NCBI GenBank assembly: GCA_002354135.1
Contig: DEKZ01000402.1
Location: 1 to 5,023, forward strand
Origin: Massilia sp. UBA2709
GTDB lineage: Bacteria > Pseudomonadota > Gammaproteobacteria > Burkholderiales > Burkholderiaceae_D
Length of the DNA stretch: 5,023 nt
Reading direction: 5' to 3'
Positions 1 through 4,835 of this stretch are shown here, one piece after another (the stretch's first letter is position 1; every line of letters begins with the position of its first letter). Under the pieces are notes generated by a model. That model was not told where the DNA came from, did not search any database, and saw only the letters and a program-made list of their open reading frames with translations. The translations under genes and the position numbers were made by a program.

Positions 1-491
1 CTGGTTTGTGCAACAAAGCCCCTCGCAACTGCTTTCGTGATCAGCTTCAAGAGCATTGCGACATCGCCACTTCCTATTCCCAGAGCCTCCTCAATTAAAG
101 CGAAATAGGTCGCATCAGCCGTCGGAGCAAGCTTTATAACAATATGAGCTGAAAACGCATTCCCTTGATCGTTGATTTTTGATGCGACAGCGAAATGACC
201 AGTAGCCGGATCAGAGATCGCTTGATCCGCACCTAGTTTGTCGGATCTATTAACAAGGATGCATACACTGGACTGGTCAGGTGCAAACTCGATGTCAGCA
301 ATATACCAAGTTTCAGTCTTGCTGCGATTTCGCCGATCACATTTATTGCCTGCCACCAGATAAGCTTTCAATTTCTGGAGGACCTGCGCAAGTGGTCGAG
401 CCGGCAAGGAAATTGCACCCTGTTCCCGATCACGAGTATGCGCGGTTACTTTAAGGTCGTAGTACTTGACAAGCCGCTTGTCCGATTTCAA
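1..491 (-). CDS. Hypothetical protein of a probable genomic island (3' end cut by window edge)
   Basis: Reading the minus strand from a TTG at 491 gives 163 codons without a stop, running off the left edge. An AGGGG Shine-Dalgarno-like run lies about 7 nt before this TTG, and an in-frame TAA two codons upstream rules out a longer N-terminus; no usable ATG follows until near the edge. The product begins LKSDKRLVKYYDLKVTAHTR and is soluble, with no signal peptide or membrane segment. It contains a beta-type stretch around residues 62-82 (WYIADIEF, SVCILVNRSD), a second around 112-122 (FSAHIVIKL), and a predicted helical tail from about 127 (TYFALIEEALGIG...VAMLLKLITKAV). I do not recognise the family and assign no function. 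Codon use is mixed, with many A/T third positions, unlike the strongly G/C-ending genes from 799 onward. Together with the adjacent tRNA 3' end, this suggests horizontally acquired cargo. The reading frame is convincing; identity is unknown. Confidence 0.72.
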   Translation of the reverse strand, partial: MKSDKRLVKYYDLKVTAHTRDREQGAISLPARPLAQVLQKLKAYLVAGNKCDRRNRSKTETWYIADIEFAPDQSSVCILVNRSDKLGADQAISDPATGHFAVASKINDQGNAFSAHIVIKLAPTADATYFALIEEALGIGSGDVAMLLKLITKAVARGFVAQT

Positions 492-508
492 TTCTTACCC
501 CTGAGTCA

Positions 509-642
509 TTTTTGTCAACGTTATAACAAAACTTGGGGTGGGTCAACATAGCACTCGATGCACTGCCAAAGGGAACAGGCAAGACAGGACTACTTCAGCG
601 GCGTACAAAGGGATTGCGGGACACGAGAATTTTTTGTCAACG
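509..642. repeat. Direct repeat pair TTTTTGTCAACG flanking the island-side spacer
   Basis: The 12-mer TTTTTGTCAACG occurs at 509-520 and again at 631-642, in the same orientation and 122 bp apart. Its 10-bp core TTTGTCAACG occurs a third time, inverted, at 771-780 on the other side of the tRNA, where it supplies part of the tRNA -35 region. A shorter GGTCAAC lies at 541-547 and CAAAGGGA is also doubled (568-575 and 606-613). The 174-bp stretch 492-665 holds no credible gene. The repeats could be recombinase arm-type sites, regulator sites, or chance recurrences of a TTGACA promoter element. Confidence 0.4.
520..546 (-). promoter_or_regulatory. Candidate promoter of the island gene
   Basis: On the minus strand a TTGACC box (546-541) is followed after 15 bp by TATAAC (525-520), each one base from the sigma-70 consensus. 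The spacer is short by about 2 bp, which lowers confidence. A transcript would begin about 20 nt before the TTG start at 491. A second TTGACA on the same strand (518-513) has no good -10 box at normal spacing. Confidence 0.35.
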
Positions 643-665
643 AAAACTGTTTTTCCTGTTTCCAC

Positions 666-739
666 TGGAGCGGGTGAAGGGAATCGAACCCTCGTATGAA
701 GCTTGGGAAGCTGCCGTTCTACCATTGAACTACACCCGC
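666..739 (-). tRNA. tRNA-Gly (anticodon CCC), CCA encoded
   Basis: The minus strand folds as a 74-nt cloverleaf including the encoded CCA. It has acceptor stem GCGGGTG/CACCCGC, D arm GTTC-AATGGTA-GAAC, anticodon loop TTCCCAA (anticodon CCC at 707-705), variable region ATAC, T arm GAGGG-TTCGATT-CCCTT, discriminator T and CCA at 668-666. The layout matches the E. coli glyU tRNA closely as I remember it. One pair of the anticodon stem, C at 713 with T at 699, is mismatched; the other four pairs are intact, so the molecule should still fold. The gene sits 59 bp downstream of the ATP-grasp gene on the same strand with its own promoter. Its 3' end faces the AT-richer DNA to the left, the usual geometry of tRNA-targeted integration. 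Confidence 0.95.
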
Positions 740-749
740 ATTGCCTTGC

Positions 750-779
750 ATTCTACGCGAGCTTGCGCCGCGTTGACAA
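750..779 (-). promoter_or_regulatory. Probable sigma-70 promoter of tRNA-Gly
   Basis: On the minus strand TTGTCA (779-774) and TAGAAT (755-750) each match the sigma-70 consensus at 5 of 6 positions and are 18 bp apart. The predicted start falls a few bases before the first tRNA nucleotide at 739, as expected for a stable RNA gene. Confidence 0.55.
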
Positions 780-798
780 ATATTCAGGCTGACGCCGC

Positions 799-1881
799 TC
801 AGACCACGAGGTTGTCGGCGATGACCTGGCGATACCCCTTCTTGTAGGCGACCTGCAGGATGTCGATGTCGTAACGCCAGTTGGCCTCCACGATGACCGG
901 GCCGTCGTCGGTGATGGCCACGTCCCAGCCGACCGTATACAGGCTCTCGATCGAGTGATGGGCCTTGGTCACCAGTTCGACCACTTCCTGCCAGTAGGGC
1001 AGTTGCACGCCGACGATGGTTTTACCCGTGCGCGGATGCGCCAGCACGTCGGTCATCTTCGGCCAGGTGCGCGAGCGCGAGGCGCGCACGCCGATCAGTT
1101 CGCCCGTGTCGGAATCGATGGCGCCGACCAGGTTGCCGCTGGAGCCGTGGGTGAAATTATCCGTTTCGCTGTCGCCGACGATAATGCGCAGGCAGGAGCC
1201 GATCACCTTGATGTCGCCGCCCTTCCTCACCGTGCAGATGCGCACCGTCGACAGGCCCTTGGCCTGGGTGATGTTGCGGATCACCTGGTGGTTGAACATC
1301 TTCGGCTGCACGATCAGCGCCCGGGTGTACTCGAGGGCCGACTCGCAGTATTCGAAGAATTCCTCGTAGGTGCCGCTGTTGCCGGCCCAGTGCAGGCCGA
1401 AATCGTCCACGCGCAGCGAGAAGGTGCCCTTGCCGTGCGAGCCGTTGCTCGGCTTGAAGAAATACTGGCCCGGCACCAGCAGGCGCGCCAGTTCCCCGGC
1501 TGAATTCAGGTGCGGGATGATGCCGCCGTTCGACGGCTGCCTGGTCACCAGCGCCAGGATCGGAATGGTGCGGATGCCGTGGGCATGGCAGTGTTCGAAG
1601 AAGCGCGACTTGTCGTCGGCGATCTGGCGCGCTTCCTTCGAGGTGATGGCCGCGTACTTGGCCTTCAGCGGTTCGTTGATCAGGTAGTCGGACCAGCTCT
1701 TCTTCGGCGTGCTGGCCAGGCGGTACAGGGAAAAGTCCTTGGCGCCGATCCCATACGCCGTGCGGGCATGGATCGGTCCCCATATCAAGTGCACGTCCGA
1801 CAGTTTGCGGATCGACGACAACGCGTACATTTCGGCGCGTGCGTAATCCGAGAGGACCTCGGCGACACGGGATAACTTCAT
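799..1881 (-). CDS. Sugar-transfer-associated ATP-grasp domain protein
   Basis: This 360-residue soluble protein resembles the ATPgrasp_ST (sugar-transfer-associated ATP-grasp) family. ATP-grasp enzymes use ATP to activate a carboxylate as an acyl phosphate and join it to an amine or thiol; the substrate of this branch is not known to me. Family members often sit in polysaccharide clusters, but no glycosyltransferase is visible here. Visible features are an N-terminal region (about 1-85), then the ATP-binding part with YFFKPSNGSHGKG at 140-152 (lysine plus Gly/Ser-rich loop), the LIVQPK strand at 189-194, STVRICTV at 211-218, and the C-terminal catalytic/metal segment VGWDVAITDDGPVIVEAN at 317-334 with Asp320, Glu332 and Asn334. 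There is no signal peptide, so it should act in the cytoplasm. The ATG at 1881 has a GGAAAAGGG purine-rich site upstream. The gene is probably monocistronic; the downstream tRNA has its own promoter. Family is fairly sure; the reaction is unknown. Confidence 0.88.
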   Translation of the reverse strand: MKLSRVAEVLSDYARAEMYALSSIRKLSDVHLIWGPIHARTAYGIGAKDFSLYRLASTPKKSWSDYLINEPLKAKYAAITSKEARQIADDKSRFFEHCHAHGIRTIPILALVTRQPSNGGIIPHLNSAGELARLLVPGQYFFKPSNGSHGKGTFSLRVDDFGLHWAGNSGTYEEFFEYCESALEYTRALIVQPKMFNHQVIRNITQAKGLSTVRICTVRKGGDIKVIGSCLRIIVGDSETDNFTHGSSGNLVGAIDSDTGELIGVRASRSRTWPKMTDVLAHPRTGKTIVGVQLPYWQEVVELVTKAHHSIESLYTVGWDVAITDDGPVIVEANWRYDIDILQVAYKKGYRQVIADNLVV

Positions 1882-1910
1882 GCTCTACCCTTTTCCACTG
1901 GTTGTTCTGA

Positions 1911-1954
1911 TGACGCGAGGCGTTGAAACGTCACGAATCCATGTCGCCTCGTCA
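1911..1954. repeat. Interrupted inverted repeat upstream of the ATP-grasp gene
   Basis: TGACGCGAGGCG (1911-1922) is nearly complementary to CGCCTCGTCA (1945-1954), with two extra bases in the left arm and a 22-nt loop. It lies 30-73 bp upstream of the ATG at 1881, so it would fall in the promoter or the 5' leader. It could be an operator or an RNA hairpin; no poly-T follows on either strand, so a terminator is unlikely. Confidence 0.4.
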
Positions 1955-2097
1955 GTAATGATAGCGCAATGGCAAGTATTTCAGGTGCACGGTAGGCGTA
2001 GGGAGCGGTGGGGAGCGGAAGTGTGGTGGGATGGGGACAGTTCGGGGCTGCGCCATTGCCATGTTTGCGCGTGCAGTGCTGGTCAACCGCGACAGTC

Positions 2098-2175
2098 CCG
2101 CAGGGTGGGCGCTCCGTGCCCACCGGTTGGCAAACGCAGGCGCGAATTGGTGGGCACGGGGCGCCCACCCTACGG
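2098..2175. repeat. REP-like palindromic pair (BIME-like)
   Basis: Two 27-bp arms (2098-2124 and 2149-2175) are inverted copies of each other with two mismatches, separated by 24 bp. Each arm is also a palindrome on its own: GGTGGGC, a 7-nt loop, then GCCCACC (stems 2104-2110/2118-2124 and 2149-2155/2163-2169). Two inverted hairpin units of this kind are typical of intergenic REP elements. The pair ends 4 bp after the stop codon of the TraB/GumN-like gene, so in its transcript it would form stable 3' structure that could stop exonucleases or help end transcription. No T-run follows, so it is not a classic intrinsic terminator. Confidence 0.8.
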
Positions 2176-2179
2176 AAAC

Positions 2180-3214
2180 TTAGTTTGGCTTTTCGACCGT
2201 ATAGCCTTTCGCCTTCAGTTTTGCCAGCGCACCTTGCGGCGCCAGGACTTCCTTCATGCTCAGGAGGGCGAAGGTGCTGGTGTTGTTTTCCAGCGCTTTC
2301 TCGGCCGCAACCAGCCAGCCGTCGAGGGCGCGCTGCTTGATCGTCAGCAGTTCCGGCTGCAGCTTCGTGATGGCGCTGCTGAGGAAAGCATTGTGGCAGG
2401 CGCTTTCGCGGTCGGAGAAATCGAGTTTTTCGATGGTGTCGAGTTCGCCGATGGCCCAGGCGTTCGCGCGCACGCGCATCGCCTCGACATCGGTCTCGAG
2501 CTGTCCGATGGTCGCCGCCAGGCAGGGCACGTCCTCCATCATCCCCTTCTTGAACGCGCGCGCCGCCTTGCCCGGCTCCTTCAGTTCGGCCTTGACCGTG
2601 TTCGAGGTGTACTTGACCTTGTGCTTGTTGGCCATGTCTCCGAGGACCTGGCGCAAGTCCGGCCCCTTGTGCAGGCCGGCCTCGACCAGGGCGCGGCGGT
2701 ACAGTTCCTGCGCGACGAACACCGGGCGCTCGCGTTCGATATCGTCGTCGTTGCCGAAATACTTCTGCTTCAGGGGCGCCCAGCGCGCGTACAGGTCCGG
2801 CGGCAGCACGTCCTTGAGCGTGGCGCTGTCCGGGTTCTTCTTGATGCCGACCAGGAAAGGCAAGGCAGTCACGCCGCCCCAGCCGACGCTGATGCTGGCC
2901 GTCGGCGCGCCCAGGTATTCCTGCGACTGCGCGATCTTGCGTTCGACCTCTTTCGAGCGCCATTCCATGTTCTTCGGCAGCGGCTCCTGGACGCCGAACA
3001 CCCACATCACGTGCTCGCCCTTCGACACCTTCCACAAGCCCGGTCCCGGACGCTGGCCCGAGACGAGGATGGTCTGCGGAACCGGTTCGTCGGCCCCATC
3101 CTGCGGCGCCGTGCTCGCCGCAGGCGTTTGCGGCTCGGCCGTGGGCACGGTTTGCGCCAAGGCCGGCAGGATCAGGAAACACAGGCTCAGTGCGGGCAAG
3201 GCGCGTTTCAACAT
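2180..3214 (-). CDS. Secreted TraB/GumN-like protein with degenerate motifs
   Basis: This 344-residue protein begins with a Sec signal peptide (MLKR, hydrophobic core 5-19, cleavage after ALA at 20) and a low-complexity Pro/Thr/Ala/Gln linker (21-48), placing it in the periplasm or outside. The remainder resembles TraB/GumN (family PF01963): PGLWKVSKGEHVMWVFG at 58-74, then PLPKNMEWRS at 78-87, AWAIGELDTIEKL at 252-264 and the C-terminal LAKLKAKGYTVE at 330-341. Canonical members carry a GxxH near the N-terminus and another near the C-terminus that are thought to form a metal-dependent protease-like site. Here the equivalents read GVQE (74-77) and about LLSM (317-320), so catalytic activity is doubtful. 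Cys231 and Cys273 remain after export and could pair. ATG 3214 is chosen over the longer upstream frame because it starts the signal peptide and is preceded by AAAAGGGATG. Function is unknown. Confidence 0.85.
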   Translation of the reverse strand: MLKRALPALSLCFLILPALAQTVPTAEPQTPAASTAPQDGADEPVPQTILVSGQRPGPGLWKVSKGEHVMWVFGVQEPLPKNMEWRSKEVERKIAQSQEYLGAPTASISVGWGGVTALPFLVGIKKNPDSATLKDVLPPDLYARWAPLKQKYFGNDDDIERERPVFVAQELYRRALVEAGLHKGPDLRQVLGDMANKHKVKYTSNTVKAELKEPGKAARAFKKGMMEDVPCLAATIGQLETDVEAMRVRANAWAIGELDTIEKLDFSDRESACHNAFLSSAITKLQPELLTIKQRALDGWLVAAEKALENNTSTFALLSMKEVLAPQGALAKLKAKGYTVEKPN

Positions 3215-3265
3215 CGTGACATCCCTTTTCTTGTTTGGCTGAAAGGCATTGTCATAGCAACAAGC

Positions 3266-3293
3266 GATATAAGCAAGAAACAAGATGTTACAA
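3266..3293 (-). promoter_or_regulatory. Weak candidate promoter of the TraB/GumN-like gene
   Basis: The 113-bp gap 3215-3327 is strikingly AT-rich for this part of the window. On the minus strand TTGTAA (3293-3288) and TATATC (3271-3266), 16 bp apart, each match the sigma-70 consensus at 4 of 6 positions. The leader would be about 45 nt. Several CTTGT/CTTGC repeats fill the same stretch and could hide a different site. Confidence 0.28.
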
Positions 3294-3294
3294 G

Positions 3295-3310
3295 AGGCAT
3301 ATGCATGCCT
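3295..3310. repeat. Perfect palindrome AGGCAT-ATGC-ATGCCT
   Basis: The two 6-bp arms are perfectly complementary around ATGC, and the whole 16 bp is AGGCATATGCATGCCT. It lies 18 bp past the stop codon of the winged-helix gene and just upstream of the candidate promoter of the TraB/GumN-like gene. It could be a dyad operator site or weak 3' structure; no T-run supports a terminator. Confidence 0.4.
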
Positions 3311-3327
3311 GATATCTCTGCCCGCCT

Positions 3328-3657
3328 TTACTCCGGCTGCTTGCGCGCCGCCCAGGGGCGCAGCACCAGGTATCTGGGCACGGCGGTACGCGACTCGCTG
3401 CTGGCGCTGATCAACTGGCGGCGCAGCAGCAGGGCAATGGCGCGCTGGGCGGTCACGCGCGACAGGCCGGTGTCGAGCGCGATCGCCGCATAGCTCAGTT
3501 GCACGGCGCGGCCGGCGTTGGCCTCGATGCGGTGCCACAGGAAAGCGTAGATGAGGAAGGCGGCAGGCGAGCGCTCGTGGCCGACGAGGTCGGGCATCAG
3601 CACATCCAGCACATAGGGGTCGAAGGCGGTCACTGTAGTCACCAAGAATATAGTCAT
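3328..3657 (-). CDS. Small winged-helix DNA-binding protein, probable autoregulated repressor
   Basis: From ATG 3657 the product is 109 residues. The segment LSYAAIALDTGLSRVTAQRA (54-73), followed by IALLLRRQLI (74-83), reads as a helix-turn-helix with recognition helix about 67-80. The basic tail RTAVPRYLVLRPWAARK (90-106) can form the wing. The N-terminal part (11-48) looks helical and may mediate dimerisation. There is no signal peptide or membrane segment. The start is uncertain: ATG 3657 has no Shine-Dalgarno site, and a perfect TATAAT ends only 4 bp before it. The mRNA would therefore start at or near the ATG and be leaderless, or translation would begin at GTG 3633 (101 residues), which has GGTG 6 nt upstream. 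The gene is divergent from the VOC gene at 3718, and an inverted repeat covers its start. I cannot name the regulator family beyond winged helix. Confidence 0.72.
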   Translation of the reverse strand: MTIFLVTTVTAFDPYVLDVLMPDLVGHERSPAAFLIYAFLWHRIEANAGRAVQLSYAAIALDTGLSRVTAQRAIALLLRRQLISASSESRTAVPRYLVLRPWAARKQPE

Positions 3658-3669
3658 GGTGATTATAGT
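3632..3669. promoter_or_regulatory. Inverted-repeat operator in a divergent promoter region
   Basis: ACTGTAGTCACCA (3632-3644) is the inverse of TGGTGATTATAGT (3657-3669) at 11 of 13 positions, with a 12-bp spacer. A third, direct partial copy TATAGTCA sits at 3649-3656. The right arm contains the minus-strand -10 box TATAAT (3667-3662) of the winged-helix gene, and the arms straddle its start codon. On the plus strand TGATTATAG gives a possible extended -10 for the VOC gene. Binding here would block the regulator's own promoter and could also affect the VOC promoter. Confidence 0.6.
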
Positions 3670-3717
3670 TGGGCGCGGCCACGTGGGAAAATGCCGGACC
3701 CACACGCAGGAGACCGC

Positions 3718-4080
3718 ATGATCACCCACATCAAATTCGTCAGCATCCCGACCCGCGACCAGGACGCGGCCCTCGCCTTCTACACCGAAAAGCTCGGCTT
3801 CCGGGTCATCACCGACCAGCCTTTCGACGGCAAGCAGCGCTGGATCGAGCTGCGCGTGGGCAGCTCGGAGACCCGTTTCGTGCTGTTCACGCCGCAAGGC
3901 CAGGAAGACCGCATCGGCAACGCCTTCAATGGCGCGCTCGCCTGCGACGACGCGGAGGCGACCTGGCGCCAGCTGTCGGCGCGCGGCGTGGAGATCTCCG
4001 AACCGCAGAAGCAGCCCTGGGGGACCTTCGCCATCATGAAGGACCCGGACGGCAACCAGTTCGTGCTGTCGTCGTCCTGA
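3718..4080 (+). CDS. VOC (glyoxalase/bleomycin-resistance fold) family protein
   Basis: This 120-residue cytoplasmic protein has the size of a single VOC subunit made of two beta-alpha-beta-beta-beta modules. Module one starts with MITHIKFVSIPTRDQDAALA, then FYTEKLGF (21-28) and the strand RWIELRVG (41-48). Module two runs from about 71 and ends with the typical IMKDPDGNQFVL (106-117). His4 and Glu44 could be metal ligands from the first module. The second module lacks an obvious His at the matching point and ends FVLSSS rather than with the usual Glu, so a full metal site may need a partner subunit or be absent. ATG 3718 is chosen because AGGAG lies 6 nt upstream and the family N-terminus starts there; the open frame further upstream has no homology. 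It is divergent from the winged-helix gene and ends in a terminator. Substrate cannot be read from the sequence; a detoxification or dioxygenase-like role is typical of the fold only. Confidence 0.9.
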   Translation: MITHIKFVSIPTRDQDAALAFYTEKLGFRVITDQPFDGKQRWIELRVGSSETRFVLFTPQGQEDRIGNAFNGALACDDAEATWRQLSARGVEISEPQKQPWGTFAIMKDPDGNQFVLSSS

Positions 4081-4112
4081 CCCGCAGCCAGGTCTTCAGC
4101 CCGACGTGATCG

Positions 4113-4149
4113 GCCCGGCCAGTCTTTTCCGGACCAGCCGGGCTTTCCT
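4113..4149 (+). terminator. Intrinsic terminator after the VOC gene
   Basis: GCCCGGC (4113-4119) pairs with GCCGGGC (4137-4143). A CA/CA internal mismatch and an inner GTC/GAC helix (4122-4124 with 4132-4134) extend the stem. TTTCCTT follows immediately. It sits 32 bp past the stop codon and separates the VOC gene from the lipoprotein gene. Confidence 0.75.
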
Positions 4150-4289
4150 TGCCGAAGCGTCAAGCAAACCGCGTTTTTGCGTCATTTCGGTACAAATATT
4201 TCCCAAATCCATCAAGATCCGGCGGTAGCGTCCGTTATCCAGTCTGATACCGCGCCCGTTTGCGCAACGAACACATTACCGGATCCGCC

Positions 4290-4835
4290 ATGAAACTCGT
4301 CGCTGTCCTCGCCCTTGCCGCTTCCACGCTGCTGACCGCATGCGGCACCGTGCGCATGCCCACCTTCGCCTCCCAGCCGGCGCCGCGCGCCCAGAGCGCC
4401 GCCATCACCCTCACCGCCACCGGCTATGGCGCGGTCAACACCACCGCCTGCCAGGGCGAATGCGACCGCGTCTCGCCGGCCCAGCGCAAGCTGCTGGCGA
4501 TGCGCGCCTCGCGCCTGGACGCCTACCGCGCCATGGCCGAGCAGGTGTATGGCGTGCGCGTCGAAGGCGGCAGCACGGTTGGCTCGCTCGCCCTCAAGGA
4601 CGACAGTTTCAAGGTGTATATTGACGCCTTCATCCGTGGCGCGCGCGTGACGAATACCGCCCAGCGCGAGGACGGCACCTACGAGACGACCGTGGAGATG
4701 GATTTCGACCCGCATGCAGCGCAGTACCAGGCCCAGAACGGCGCACAGCCGGCAGTGGCAAAGAACGCCCGCACCATGCTGGGCAACGCCGGTCCCGGCG
4801 CTGCCTACGGCGCGTCGTTCTACCATGCGCAATAA
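4290..4835 (+). CDS. LPP20-family outer-membrane lipoprotein, FlgP-like
   Basis: The 181-residue product starts with a type II signal peptide, MKLVAVLALAASTLLTAC, with lipobox LTAC and lipidated Cys18. The next residue is Gly, so no inner-membrane retention signal is present and outer-membrane sorting is expected. A Pro/Ala/Gln linker (about 22-37) leads into an LPP20-type domain at about 63-140: AQRKLLAMRASRLDAYRAMA, then VYGVRVEGGSTV, FKVYIDAFIRGARV and the strand YETTVEMDF. Just before it a Cys54-x3-Cys58 pair could form a disulfide. In Vibrio the LPP20 protein FlgP and FlgT surround the flagellar basal body; here the next gene encodes an FlgT-like N-terminus and overlaps by 11 bp, which supports that role. 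ATG 4290 is chosen because it opens the signal peptide; the ribosome site is weak (GGAT). I found no clear promoter in 4150-4289. LPP20 membership is firm; the flagellar role rests on the neighbour. Confidence 0.85.
   Translation: MKLVAVLALAASTLLTACGTVRMPTFASQPAPRAQSAAITLTATGYGAVNTTACQGECDRVSPAQRKLLAMRASRLDAYRAMAEQVYGVRVEGGSTVGSLALKDDSFKVYIDAFIRGARVTNTAQREDGTYETTVEMDFDPHAAQYQAQNGAQPAVAKNARTMLGNAGPGAAYGASFYHAQ

Larger units (their letters stand above)
1882..2179. other. Non-coding stretch between the ATP-grasp and TraB/GumN-like genes
   Basis: These 298 bp carry no credible gene. From left to right they hold the leader of the ATP-grasp gene with an interrupted inverted repeat (1911-1954), a G-rich tract on the plus strand (2001-2047), and a REP-like inverted pair (2098-2175) ending 4 bp before the stop codon of the TraB/GumN-like gene. 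I found no convincing -35/-10 pair for the ATP-grasp gene, although it must start somewhere here if it is not read through from upstream. Confidence 0.6.

Noticed and set aside
643..657. Hairpin GAAAA-CTG-TTTTTC just past the tRNA 3' end as a tRNA terminator
   Set aside because: The stem is only weak A-T pairs with no GC core, so it is not convincing.
533..847. Open frames of 104 codons (plus) and 60 codons (minus, 543-725) over the tRNA
   Set aside because: They cover a clear tRNA gene and have no ribosome site or protein signature.
955..1875. Several open frames of 105-208 codons on both strands within the ATP-grasp gene
   Set aside because: They are Arg/Ala/Gly-rich translations of the wrong frame in GC-rich DNA, while the ATP-grasp frame has recognisable motifs.
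1880..3493. A 537-codon open frame on the plus strand, and a 434-codon frame on the minus strand over much of the same region
   Set aside because: Both are shadows of the TraB/GumN-like gene in GC-rich DNA: Arg/Ala/Gly-rich, no domain signature, and they run through the REP pair and the AT-rich gap.
3215..3703. Upstream extension of the TraB/GumN-like frame to 507 codons
   Set aside because: The extension runs over the winged-helix gene and the AT-rich gap in another frame; the signal peptide and ribosome site place the start at 3214.
3499..3717. N-terminal extension of the VOC frame
   Set aside because: It overlaps the divergent regulator gene and operator; the strong AGGAG and the family N-terminus both fit ATG 3718.
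4164..4289. Sigma-28 or sigma-54 flagellar promoter before the lipoprotein gene (TCAAGATC...CCGTTATC, or CGGTACAAATATTTC)
   Set aside because: Both resemble the consensus only loosely and the key bases of each -10 or -12 element are not met.
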